From Whitmania pigra (Eukaryota > Annelida > Clitellata > Hirudinida > Haemopidae): a stretch of DNA of 64,000 bases. Positions within the stretch are counted from its first letter, which is position 1, and the number at the start of each line of letters is the position of its first letter. The notes below the pieces were generated by a model. It made no database searches. It was not told the DNA's origin and saw only the letters and a program-made list of their open reading frames with translations. Both the position numbers and the translations under genes were made by a program. Positions 1-13,579 of the stretch are shown piece after piece. Location of the stretch: positions 4,594,501 through 4,658,500 of the forward strand of contig JAJTWR010000299.1 of NCBI GenBank assembly GCA_021613335.1. The letters are read 5' to 3'.

Positions 1-837
1 GGAAGATGAGTAGGGTAGAAAATCTATTTTAGTATTTTAGTAGATAAAAAATAAATTCCAAGTTTTTCTTAATGTGATAAAAAGTTAAGTCAAGGTCCAG
101 ATTTTGCTTCATCAAATTGTTTTTTAATTTTATTTATACAAAATATTTTGCACCAAAAATTAATTATAAATTATTTAATATTAATGTTTTTATTATTAAT
201 CCTATGATTCATCCGCTTTTTGAAATTACATTATTTATAATTGGACATCCGACAGCGGGAGTTTTTTTTATCCCTCTAAGATGTTTCCTGTTCATGGGCT
301 GAGGTTATGTAATTTTTGAATTACAAATAAAATAAGAAAAAAAGGATTACAATAATTTATACATAATTAGTTAATCACTAATTTACTAAAACTCTTATTA
401 ATTAATATAGTGACTACTTTTGCATTAATCATGCATTATTGCAGATGTTTATGTTTACATTTCTGGTCTGGAGGACAGCCCGTAATTTTCTGATAACTGG
501 CTAAATAAGTTAAATATTAATCGATTTTATACATATCATAACACATTTATTTATATATATAGCATCATACATTTATAAACAATTTACATAATATCATTTT
601 ATTCAAAATATTCTATCAAACCTGTCTGAGATATCATACTCCATCACACTGAGATAACCCCTAAAATAAAATAAAATAAAGTGCTAAGACTTTCTCACAT
701 TCAGATTCATATTTAGTGACTTATCGAGAAATTGTCGGTGTATTCATGGTTTCCGTTCTGACCCCCTAATATATTATAAATGTTGCAGAGTATTCTCTGG
801 ATAATTATGACGTCAAGCCTGAACTCATTATTGGACC
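1..837. other. AT-rich intergenic DNA
   Basis: I see no gene here. The DNA is AT-rich with scattered stop codons in all frames. No splice-bounded exon, RNA gene or repeat of note was recognised before the trinucleotide array begins. Confidence 0.6.
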
Positions 838-1277
<440 letters not shown>

Positions 1278-1439
1278 ACAAACTTAAACATTAATTTGAT
1301 TTCTAGCAAAATATGAAATTTTTTATGGCGGCTTGGATGGCAGATCAAAGCTATTAAATAAAATTACTTTTCTGGCGAATTAATCAAAATAAAAAAACAA
1401 AAGAACAATCTAAAAATTAATTATTAAAAAAATATAATT

Positions 1440-1590
1440 GGAATTCATTTACATAGCGTCAGATGAGCTTCTTGTGTAGCGTTTTCTCAAAAGGGCTCTT
1501 GTGACAATGCACACTGGGTTTCGAACATTGCGACTGCTATCAATGCCGAAATATGGCATTCGGCCAACCTGCATGCCATACAGCAACAGA
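1440..1590 (-). repeat. tRNA-derived SINE-like copy
   Basis: Read on the minus strand, a GC-richer block contains a tRNA-like B-box (GTTCGAAACCC) about 50 nt downstream of GCAGGTTGGCCGAATG, and ends in CGCTATGTAAA followed by AT-rich sequence. The copy at 7.36-7.47 kb shares the head GCAGGT..GCCGAATG and the ACAGTCG/CAGTCG..GTTC block. The copy at 34.64 kb shares the B-box and a CGCTAT-type 3' end. This fits a dispersed tRNA-derived SINE family. The exact ends are not resolved. Confidence 0.55.
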
Positions 1591-1774
1591 TGATATTAAT
1601 AATATAATTATTTATGATAACAGTGGTAATAAAGTAATAAATTTTAAATGATAAATATGTACTTATACTTTCATTCAAAAATATTTAATTAATATGTAAT
1701 ATTTCTTAAGTTTGAAGAGACGTTTTAAAAATAAATAATGTAATAAAATAACAAACATAATAAAGCTGCTTGGA

Positions 1775-1796
1775 CTCTCCATGGCAACGATGACGT
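1775..1796. promoter_or_regulatory. Candidate X-box plus CRE-like site
   Basis: CTCTCCATGGCAAC (1775-1788) matches 12 of 14 positions of the RFX X-box consensus, and TGACGT (1791-1796) is a CRE core; a second GCGTCA follows near 1813. The block is less AT-rich than its surroundings. It could belong to a promoter reading rightwards toward the signal-peptide-like frame at 2251. This rests on motifs only. Confidence 0.2.
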
Positions 1797-2250
1797 TGTC
1801 ATTACTTGACAGGCGTCAAATTAAACGTGCCATCCGACATACACACTTCAATTTATCGCTCACACATCAAAAATTTCTTTTATTTATAATAATAAAAACA
1901 AGAAATTCATTAATAATATTATTATTACTAATCACGGTCTAACAATAGATGGATTATGCGAATGAAGGGAATGAAGATGAAAGTGTTTTGAGTGGAAATG
2001 GAAGTTTCTTTGCCTAATGCGCCTATGCATTAATTCATTTGGTGATTGCATCATTTTTGTCTTCGCCGGCGCTCTTAATATCTCCTCCATTAATTTAATC
2101 ATTCTTGCCATCATCATCATCACCATCCTATACAAACAACAAAATCATCATCAACATCTTAGCATCTCAGAAACCAATCCCTCTCTAAATGGCTGCGGCT
2201 CCCCAAGCATGACATCAAGGCATCATGACCTCACATCTCCAGAAAAGGTC

Positions 2251-2341
2251 ATGGGTCATCGGGTCAACAGCATCGTCATCATCATAACCTTCCTTCATCT
2301 TCTGGCAGAACCTGCGTCGTCTCTCCATGAAAACGAAACTG
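2251..2341 (+). CDS. Possible signal-peptide first exon
   Basis: Starting at ATG 2251 the frame reads MGHRVNSIVIIITFLHLLAE and continues PASSLHENET, which looks like an N-terminal signal peptide with a hydrophobic core (IVIIITFLHLLA). It reaches a possible donor G|GTGGGT at 2341/2342 in phase 1. The frame is open upstream to 2017, with another hydrophobic stretch. No matching downstream exon was recognised, so this may be chance in AT-rich DNA. A promoter-like motif cluster lies about 460 bp upstream. Confidence 0.18.
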
Positions 2342-2359
2342 GTGGGTTATCATATTAAA

Positions 2360-4130
2360 TTACATAAATTTAATAAACTTTAATAAATATATATTGTCAC
2401 TAATGTGATATAAATATACTTTTAACTAAACATATTATAAACATTATATATAACATTGTATTATTTTTATTTTACTGAAAACACAATTCACGCCATAAAA
2501 AAAAACACATCTCACCATTTCAAAACCCTGACTTCCCGCCCTACTGTGAAAACCTTTAATATTCCCGTTTAGCTTTACGAATGGATGGAAACATAGATAA
2601 TAAAAATTCCAATAAAAAGGAATATAAAAATTCAATAATCCCCGAACATTTGTCAGTCTCTTGCAAACCCACTCGAGAACCAATCGCTAATATTGGTCAA
2701 TCCGAAGAGAGCAAACGTTGAGATGCTGAAGAAGGAAATGAGAAAAGTTTGAAGTGGTAAAGCAATACCACGCCAAAGAGGTAGAATGAGTGATGATGCA
2801 ACGAATGACAAACTGTTCACGACAAATTGAAGTTAATTATTTAATCGTGCGATCTTCGAATGCATCTTTATAAATTACCACCAGAATAAATTATGACAAG
2901 TTATTTAATATAGTGTAACTATAAAATAATTATTTGGAAGTAATAAAAAGGTTTACTTTGGTCGCTATGTTGTTTCAAAACTCGAAAGTTCGAAAGATTG
3001 TGAGATGAAGTATGAGATGGATGATCTTTTGATGAATGGCACTGAAAAGGACACATATGCCTTTCAAGCCTCATCTGTGAAGATATAATTCACTATTTTA
3101 TATTATTAGTTTATCATTATATCACTATTATATATTACTAGTATGAAAACACACTGGAGTTTTTTAATATTATATGTTACCATTACATCATTATGACACT
3201 ATTATATTATATTTAAAACATAATACCCAATTATATCTTGCAAATGTGTGTTCTGAATCTTGTATCTTAAGAGGCGGGTCTGAGAATCAAGATAAAAGAT
3301 TTATGAAGTTTTAAAGATTATTAAGAACAAATAAATAGTTATGAATATGTGAAACAACATGATTACAAGATATTTTAGATTACCATATTTTAGTTATTAT
3401 TTGAATAATAACAATAATATTAATAATACGATTTTAATTCAAATAAGTAATAATTATTATTTATGAATTTTTAATAATGATGAAAATAACATTATTGAAT
3501 ATCTTAATTTCAATAAACGATTAATGTATCTATAAAATTATACAAAAATGAAACGAGAAAGAATGAAATGGTGAAAATATTTTAATTTATCACTTTTAGT
3601 TTTTTCATTCTTTGAAGTTGAAAGTTTATTAAAATTACCAATCTCAAAAGTTAGACTTAAACCTAATTAGAATTTTAAAAAATAATTAAAAATTCAAAAA
3701 CGTTTATAATTATTTGGTTTTTAAAAAATGTTTTCCAAAAAATTTTTTCATTAAAATTATAGCATTAAAGTCATTCAAGAACTTCAACTTAAAACTCAAA
3801 ACTTTCTGGGGTCTGCGCTGCACATGAAATCTAGACGCAAACATGAACCATCACACAATAATTAAGTAATTAATTAATATAAAATATTAAAAATCAAGTG
3901 TCAATGCATTTTTACGATAACAAAAATAAAATGTATTAAAAACGATTGTATTTTCTGAGGGGAGGCTACATTTTCATGAAAAATTTGAGACCATCAGCAC
4001 CGTATGGAGGCTGGAAATGTGAAAAACACGAATGATTGACCGGAAAATAGATTTTACGGTTGTGACCAGGAGGGTAACGAGGGTGTGACTTGAACGCTAC
4101 TTGAACATGGGATGAATTAAGTTAAGGAAG
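2360..4130. other. AT-rich intergenic DNA
   Basis: No gene, RNA or recognisable element. The sequence is strongly AT-rich with many short TAATTA and TATTAT runs. Confidence 0.55.
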
Positions 4131-4625
4131 ACATAGATGAAGGAATGGATTTCCTGAAATCATCACTGAATGAATAGATAAATGGATTAATGAATGAATG
4201 GATGAGAAGCTGTATGGATGAGTGGAGCTCCTGTAACCATTATAATGTCTATCTACTTTTGGGGTCAATTTATGGAGAATTTGAGAAGTTGTAGGATACG
4301 AAATGAACTAGAAATATGATTTTGAAGGGATCGGATATTCCTTCCTAACAATCAATGGATGGGTGGGTTGTTAAATAGATGAGCTGATGGATGGAAAAGT
4401 TGAAGGATTAATCTTGCTACCTAAGATTCATGTTGCGCGCAAAAAGAAAAATGGAGTGAGCGTCATGATGGATGTAATCGCTCAAAGGATTGGAAAGTTC
4501 TTGTGCTCTTGTGTGTGACTGCTGGGCGGAGGAGATGAGGAAGCAATTAATTCCTATGATGGATGAATGGACAAATGGATGAGTGGAAGAATGGATAGAT
4601 GGATGAAAACACTTTTGGAAATGGT
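4131..4625. repeat. Degenerate GGATGAAT-type simple sequence
   Basis: Scattered GGATGAATGG, GATGGATG and ATGGATGA words recur through this stretch, interleaved with unique sequence. It looks like an old decayed tetranucleotide or octanucleotide satellite rather than coding DNA. Confidence 0.45.
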
Positions 4626-5077
4626 TTATCCCATTCAACATCACAACAATAAATTTTATTGCAACAACTACCAAGGTCCCCTCCTGATCGTCATCATAAC
4701 CTACATCATCTTAGTCACCCTCCTCATCAAATTAATCATGTTTTTGCCGAATTGAAGACTGTGAGAAGAATCCGTTGATGGATGATCTGAATGTAATATT
4801 TAGTAAGCAAAATATGAACGGCGAAGAGGATGATGGATGATGATAGTGATGATTGTGGCTATGATGGTGATAATGTCTGGAATGACCAAAATATACGTTC
4901 TTAAACTTATAAGCCTGCACTGAACATTCGCTCGTTATCATCAGCATAGAATTCCTATCATCACCAGAGCCATTATCATCATCACTACCCCTTCGATCAG
5001 TATTCACAAAGCATCGTCGGCGTCAATACTGATCCATTTCTAGACTGAACATTATTTACTAGGTCGTAAATATTTTC

Positions 5078-5959
<882 letters not shown>

Positions 5960-5960
<1 letters not shown>

Positions 5961-7350
5961 CATCGACTCAGTCTCTCCACTCCCTCCTTGGTATCAATCA
6001 ACCACATACGTGGATTTCTTTTGAGAAGCAAAGAAATGAAATGAAAACATTTCTTTATTCTACTTCTTTGTTCGCTCATCAAGTGGGGATACAACATTCA
6101 AGATGGAAGAATGGCAACTGAGTTGTTGCCGGCACATGTTAAAAAAATCTACGGCTATTTAAGCAGTGAATTTCGAGCCTGTTGTGATAATATTATTTAT
6201 TGTGTTGATACATAATTGATATAATATTAATATCATGTTATTATTGTATATTATAATAATTCACTATGTCACGTGATCATCTCGAGCCATGATGAAGTTT
6301 GAGCAAGTTTTATGCACCTTGTGGTCGAGAAAATAAATGGTTTCAAAGTTTAAAAAATAAATAAATAATATTTAATAACAATATTAATAATAAACTCTGA
6401 AATGGATCAAGGTACGAAAGGTACTTTGTCTGCAAACGATGAAAGAGTCTCGGTTAATTAAGCAACTGATTAGGCAATCAAAAAGCATCTACTAATACAT
6501 CTGCAATCATCTGCCTCGGTCCCGGGAAGATTCAAACGATTTTTCATTAACATTATTAATAATTAATAATTACATATCATTATATATATTAATAATTTAA
6601 TTAATAATTAATTAATAATATTAATAATTACATATCATTATATATATTAATAATTTAATTATTAATTATTAATAATTGTCGTAATTATTGCTATGAGGGA
6701 ATCTCAACACGAAGAAACGGACCTGGTCTGAATAAGTGAATTGTCTGATGGATGGATGGATTTGGTTTGGTGATGAATATAGGTGGAGGCATGGATTACG
6801 TCAATGTACGAATTGATGACATCCATGAAGTTGATAAGATGTAGAGTTAAATTATGGTTCATTCGATTTGGTGCAAATGGATGAATAGTTAGGTTTAAAC
6901 TTAGCTGTTAGCTTGGGTTTTAGAAGGACTGGCAGGTGCATGAATAATGAGCAGTTTGTATGATAAAAGACACGCTGAAATGTGAATTTTATTGAATAAG
7001 CTCAATAACTTAAATTTATTGAAGTTTTTAATGGCTGCTATGCGAATAGGTGAGATATTGCATATCTACTCTCTCATACGACAGACGTTACAATGACAGA
7101 CATAACAATCAAATCAGTGGCATGCAATAAAGGTTCGGATAGAAGGATAACAATCTCGAGAACGAAAGACAGCAACAGATTTTGGGTGCATCGGCCTAAA
7201 TCCTCGATGCATCAGGGGATCAACTTTGACAATTTTGAAAATATTTTCTCTTCATTTGTTTACACTCCTCTTAGCTATTTGGTAACATTTATGAATTAAT
7301 GAATCAGCTGTTTGTTGGAATTTTATTTTTATTATTTATGTATAGTATTA
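5960..7350. other. AT-rich DNA, no gene seen
   Basis: Nothing codes convincingly. A short direct duplication of TACATATCATTATATATATT-like sequence occurs near 6570-6660, inside a TAATTA-rich palindromic stretch. A 68-codon open frame at 7093 has no recognisable domain. Confidence 0.5.
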
Positions 7351-7354
7351 TATA

Positions 7355-7475
7355 CAATTATATAGTGCCCCTACCCGAGGGCGCTGCCGGGCAGTGCAGA
7401 ATGGGTTATGAACACGACTGTTGTTATTACCGCAGCAACGCTACCCATTCGGCAGACCTGCAGTGTATTTCTGTG
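7355..7475 (-). repeat. tRNA-derived SINE-like copy
   Basis: On the minus strand it reads GCAGGTCTGCCGAATGGGTA, then ACAGTCGTGTTCATAACCC (a degenerate B-box) and TGCACTGCC, followed by an AT-rich tail. The order of blocks matches the copy at 1.44-1.59 kb. The GC content contrasts sharply with the flanks. Confidence 0.5.
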
Positions 7476-7479
7476 AATA

Positions 7480-9790
7480 CAGATTAAATTATCAGAGTTT
7501 TCACTAAGGATCTCATTTTATATCTTTATTTTATCATTCCTCCATTCACGAAGGCATGACAGGATTGAAATATCACAACAGTTGTACATTAAAATTCGTA
7601 TGGAACGACATTTTCAGCCATAAATCATTTTTATTCATTGGTGAAAGCAATGCAAGACACTTAATTTTACAATTAAAAGTAAATATACTTTCTAGATTTG
7701 GTGGTTTTTAAAAAAAATCTATTTTCATTTATTCCCATGCTTGGAATCCGGCAGTCTAAAATAGAACTTATGCTAAGCTTACGGAGTTTAATATCAACTT
7801 TAGATATCGGTGATATTAATAAGGCCTAACTCTAGGGTACAACAACATATTTCATATATTTGAAAATGATGGTGATTATGATTATTAAAAATATTACATC
7901 TTTTAAAATTGTGTCTAAAACTTTTTTAGTTATAATAAATTAAGACATTAATTTAAAACTTTACAAGCAGGCCATCTTAACAGAGGTTAGGAGGTCAATG
8001 GCACAACAGACAGATTTGAAGTGAAACTGTGAATTCATTTCGAAGCTCTGCTGATATATTTCAGTTTGACCTGCTCTTAGCATTCATCAAGTTTCTTAAG
8101 CATAAATAATATTTATCACCAGGACAGGAAAAATATGTCATGACTTCCAGAATCGTATAGCGGCGCTAAAAAGTGACTCTATCTAGAATTTATATGTAGA
8201 ATATTACATATAAATATTTATAAATATATATTTATGTATAAATTATAATATTGGCAGTAATTATCAGAAAATAAAAATTCATATTAATCACCAATGGTTT
8301 TGTAGAATTTAAATATTTATTCATTAATTGTGAATGAATCAGATCAACGTGATTAAAAAGTCAATTCTTTCACGATATCACCTGCATTTGCGTTTTAATC
8401 ATAATAATTATTACCTCTTTTTAATTTTTTTAAAATTACAGCAGATTTCACACTCACAACATTTTTTACTGAAAATGTTTTAAAAACGTTTTGTTTTGTT
8501 TTATGAAATTAAATGATTAAAAATATTGAATCTTTTAATCAATTAGTGCGAATTCCTTCCATCTTTTGCCGTCTTGTTTCTTTGATTTGTGTTTAAACAC
8601 ACAAAACAATGTTTCGAAAGTACCAAAACACAGCCTTTGCATCAATCTTGTTTGACCTTGTAATGTTAACCCATCTTAAACTATGAACTCTTGCATGTAT
8701 TTCCTAATCCTGTTCCACTTGTCTTCTCATCTTGCATTGTGCTATATTTACATTAGAGCTTTCCCTAATTTTCCGAGGTTTTGAGAGATTTTTAAAACAT
8801 TTTGTGCTTCCGAACTAGCATATTATATGGACCCGTGGCCGCTGTGCTTAAGAGCCCAAAATTTGATGACTTTCCTTACAATTATGGTGAATGTAATAAG
8901 GTGATATTAATGGTTAAATTTTAATTTGAAAATAAACATTTGTGAAATAGCTAACTAATAATTAAATCAATTTGATATTTTTACGATGATTTGTTTTATT
9001 CAGTTTCTGAAGGCCACCGGATGTTCCAGAAGAGAAGGGTTATAGTTTCCACAATTTTGGTTTGAATTTTAATTTTTCACCTGAATTTTACGAAAAAACA
9101 TTTCCTAACAATTGTTTGAAATATTTGTGCACAAATCTTTTAAGAACATTTAAATGATCCACAAAATAAAACTTTCGTATCTATTTATCGAAACCCTTTT
9201 AGAGTTTAAATCAAACAAAGTGTCACTTTTTCAACAATTTATGGTATTTTTTGCATTCGTATCATCCGTGCCAGTTTCCAGACTTTAATTTCATTGTCTT
9301 GCTAAATGCTGATCCACGTCATAGTTAGACTCAGGTCAGACTCAGATATACAATTAAATTCGTGCATCGTGTGATTACGATCATCGCATGATTCCTAATC
9401 CACTCAATTCAATCTATTGAAATAACAGAATTGAAAATTTCAAATATTCTTTTTGCGCTGGTTTTTCAACAAGTTTTAAAATTGAGGAAAGTATTACGAA
9501 CCTTATTGAAGTAATTAATGTTATTCGATGAAATTAATTCAGGTTTAAAAAGAAGCGATAATAAGATAAAGAAAATAACATCCAAAGTTCTACAGAATTC
9601 CAATAAAATTTTCTACGGAAGCAAGCTTATTGAACAAATACATTTTTAACGACAAAATAAGAATCAAAAAGAAACCAACGTAAAACCTAATGCACCTGAA
9701 GTTACTTATGAAACCAAATCACTGTAACTATTCTTTGACTGTCTTATATGCTTTAATTTGGTTGGCCGATTGGGTTTCGTGCCTGTATAC
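7480..9790. other. AT-rich DNA, no gene seen
   Basis: No gene or recognisable mobile element was found. All six frames are broken frequently. The stretch is AT-rich with short poly-A and poly-T runs. Confidence 0.5.
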
Positions 9791-9792
9791 GG

Positions 9793-10115
9793 CAGTGATG
9801 GGCAAATCAAATCGCGATTTAGGCAAGGTTACGATTCGATTTGAACATTGTTGGATTCGATTTTGGCTTCAGCGATTTTGATTTTATTCGATTCGATATG
9901 AAAAGTAAATCGAATATCCAGATTTGTGGAGCAGCCGTTCATTTGAACCAATTATAGGAGTGAAATTCCACTACTTTGATGAAGGCTTTCAGCTGAAAAC
10001 AAAGGCTGCATACAGACACTTTGGGTCAAAACACACAGGAAAAAATATTTGTGTAGCTTTTGAGGAAATACTGTCAGAGTATGGAATGATAAATATTTTA
10101 TGTAAATTTATATAT
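9793..10115 (+). mobile_element. hAT transposon deletion derivative
   Basis: It starts with CAGTGATGGGCAAATC, a typical hAT 5' terminus. About 130 bp further on, a frame at 9924-10090 reads WSSRSFEPIIGVKFHYFDEG and then HTGKNI..AFEEILSEYG, which resembles the DDE-region core of ZBED-like hAT transposases. The joining of a terminus to mid-transposase sequence indicates an internal deletion, and no 3' end was identified. It is inactive. Confidence 0.65.
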
Positions 10116-10438
10116 AATATTAATTAAATTAAACATTTATTAAAAATAAGTATGAAGTAGAGATATAATTCAATCCATAATTGATGGATCTCTAAGAAAT
10201 CCAACTTGCTTGGCATGGTAACCCGAATTAATCTCAGCAAAGAAATTGCAATCTCTTTAGGATTTTGGCCACCCCTCGCTATTTCTTCCACACTCAACCA
10301 TTAATCTTCTACTCAAGTCCTCCCCAGAGCATCACGTCATGATTTTGTTTCTGTAATGTCTTTTATTATATTACTTTATTATAACGTCATCAGTGTCTTT
10401 CGATTTGGTGCGGCTCCGTTACGAGTTTTATTCCTATC

Positions 10439-11240
<802 letters not shown>

Positions 11241-11314
11241 CCAGGGCTCCATTGAAGCTCAATGAAAAACTTTACATCTTCAGGTTTCATTTAATATCAA
11301 GTCTTGTTCATTAC

Positions 11315-11398
11315 CTGACCTTCAATAGCATTTCGTTGAAATCTGACCTTCAATAGCATTTCGTTGAAATCTGACCTTCAATAGCATTTTGTTGAAAT
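11315..11398. repeat. 28-bp tandem repeat, three copies
   Basis: The unit begins CTGACCTTCAATAGCATTTC and is repeated at 11315, 11343 and 11371, with one C-to-T change in the third copy. It abuts the 5' edge of the R2-like LINE remnant. It is either a local duplication inside the element or its truncation junction. Confidence 0.9.
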
Positions 11399-12610
11399 CT
11401 CTCAGTGCTTCTGACACCAAGATAAGATCTGCTGTGCGACAATGGCTCCGACTTACTAAAGACACGCCGGTTGCTTTCTTCCATGCGAGAGTTAAGGATG
11501 GTGGACTCGGATTGTTGCAGCTCAGAAAATGGGTGCCGATCATAAGAGCTAATCGAATGTCGGCAATGATGGGGCAGTCCAAGACCAATGAGGATGATTT
11601 CTGCTTGATACGTTGAAGGATAACAGCGCAATTCTCTGCGAATACAGAAAGTTCGGAATAGCAAAAGGACCCGCAGCCAAAAAACAACTGAAACACGAAA
11701 CTGCGGCAAGTTTTTATGATTCTGTCGATGGATATGGGCTGCCATCGTTTACCCAAGGGATAGGAATTAGTGATTGGATAGTGGACGGTCAATTCAGGAT
11801 GCCCCCAAGCGAATACATACAATGTATCAAAGTCAGGGCTGCCGTCCTCCCGACAAATCTTAGGATCTCAAGGTATCATCCAGAGATAAACACCTATTGT
11901 GATTCCGGGTGTGGTGCCTTCGAGTGCCTGGACCATATCTTCTAGGTTTGCCCAGGTATGGATGTAGAGAGAAGAAAGCGGCATAACAATCTTGTCCGCA
12001 ATTAGAAAAGAAGCTGATAAAGAAAGGCTACATCACCAAAATTGAGCCTCGAATTAATGTTGAAGGGAATCTCAGAATTCCAGACCTGGTGGCATGGAAG
12101 AGGGATCAGTCAGTAGTCTGCGATGTCACCATCGTTTCTGATACAACCCCATTGGGCGAAGAACACGTCAACAAAGTCCAAAAATATGGCGATACGGACA
12201 TTCATATTTGGATGACAAACAGCCGTCCAAGTGGGTTTCCCTCTCCGCAGGTTCTCGTGACTGCATTCGTTTGCAACTGGAGAGGAATGATCTCTTCAAA
12301 ATCGTACTCCTCTTGGCGCGGCCTCGGTTTCGCCAGAACCATGTTAATGAACTTAACAACAACGGCTCTCTGGTTCTTACCTAATGTGGAAGCATCAAAA
12401 GCGCAAAACTCAAAAATGATGGCGGAAATGAGTTGGATTGTAGCAAGGACATTTATTATGTATTGTACGGACTGTTTTTTTTTAGTGTTGATGGTGCTGG
12501 GGCTTGCGCATTATGTCCCGGGGTACTCTCAGGCCCAGAAGGGGGACTTTAAATATTCGTTGAGGTTTTTAACATCGTCTGCGATCGAGTTTAAACATTT
12601 GTTTGGCTGA
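11385..12610 (+). mobile_element. R2-type LINE, C-terminal remnant
   Basis: Broken frames carry the end of a reverse-transcriptase thumb (AFFHARVKDGGLGL at about 11470-11515), then LRISRYHPEINTYCDSGC with a CX3CX7HX4C zinc knuckle, and then the RLE-type endonuclease signature RIPDLVAWK..VVCDVTI (about 12075-12140). This order, zinc knuckle followed by a PD-(D/E)XK restriction-like endonuclease, is that of the R2 group of site-specific non-LTR retrotransposons. An in-frame stop sits within the knuckle and at least two frameshifts separate the pieces. It is a dead 5'-truncated copy lying outside any 28S rDNA context. Confidence 0.75.
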
Positions 12611-12945
12611 GAAAATAAACGTAAAAAAAAATAAATAAATAAAAAATTAATAATAGTGTTGTAAACTTAGATTTTTGGAAGTTAATTAAGTTTATATTGC
12701 TAATATAGTTAAATTTGTACTTAATTATATTTGGCATCTTTTCCGGGCACGTGGGATCTATTTTTGCTACAGAAAGGGATTCTCGATAATCACCTGACAA
12801 ACAACGAGAATCAAGACGACTTGGAAGCCCAAATATCCATTTGCATCCTTAAGTACCTCAATTTCTTAAACGTTTAACTTCTATTATTCAGTTCCGTTAA
12901 CTGAATACCTGCTCTAATAAACTTATTAGTTAACTTACTTATTTG

Positions 12946-13575
12946 CGGACCCCCGGGTTATTTCAATAGTAACAGCATTAAAGAGTGGAACCCAGTTATC
13001 TCAACCTCGGTTAACTCGCCAACCCTATTAAGTCGACGTTTTTGAAGTTGTACCGCCTAATTCTCACTTTATAGTAGTACTTTCTCATCGGTTATGTAAT
13101 TCTTTCATGTCACCGAACCCAATAGGAATAACACGCTATAACTATTATGTTTATTTTGTTCGTTCTAAAAATGTCTGGAGGTATTAAGAGATAACTGACA
13201 ATCAGTCAACAGAGGAAAAGTACGAACACCGGCAGCTCTTAGTAGTCAGCATGGCATTTCAGCAGGCACCATTTCATAATGAATAAAGGGGTCGACGTAA
13301 TAAAGCAATTGTACCAGAAGTCTGTCTTTGATCCAGCAAAAAAAATTGCTTTCTGTTATTAGCAAATGTAAATGTATGTATGTACATATTGGTGTAATCA
13401 ATATCAAATATCAATTTCTGTGTACAAAAATTCACCAAAAACACTTGCATGTACATTCTCATAAAGAAATTTCAAGCACATGTTAATATATCGATTTTCA
13501 GTTATTTCGGTCATCGGTTATCTCGACGCTTTTTGACAAACACCTAGGCCAGCGACATAAGTGGGTTCGGCTGTA
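12946..13575 (+). mobile_element. pogo/Tigger-like element remnant
   Basis: The ends carry Tigger-style wording: CGGACCCCCGGGTTATTTC..TTATCTCAACCTCGGTTA on the left, and on the right GGTTATCTCGACGC..CCAGCGACATAAG, the reverse of a similar terminus. Inside, a degenerate frame at 13170 (MSGGIKR..LTISQQ) resembles the N-terminal DNA-binding start of pogo transposases. About 630 bp remain. A second relic at 52.08-52.77 kb shares the inner and right-hand sequence. Confidence 0.55.
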
Positions 13576-13579
13576 ATAA

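Noticed and set aside
12089..12610. Independent 173-codon gene
   Set aside because: Its start is the RLE endonuclease motif of the R2-like LINE; the rest is the decayed element tail.
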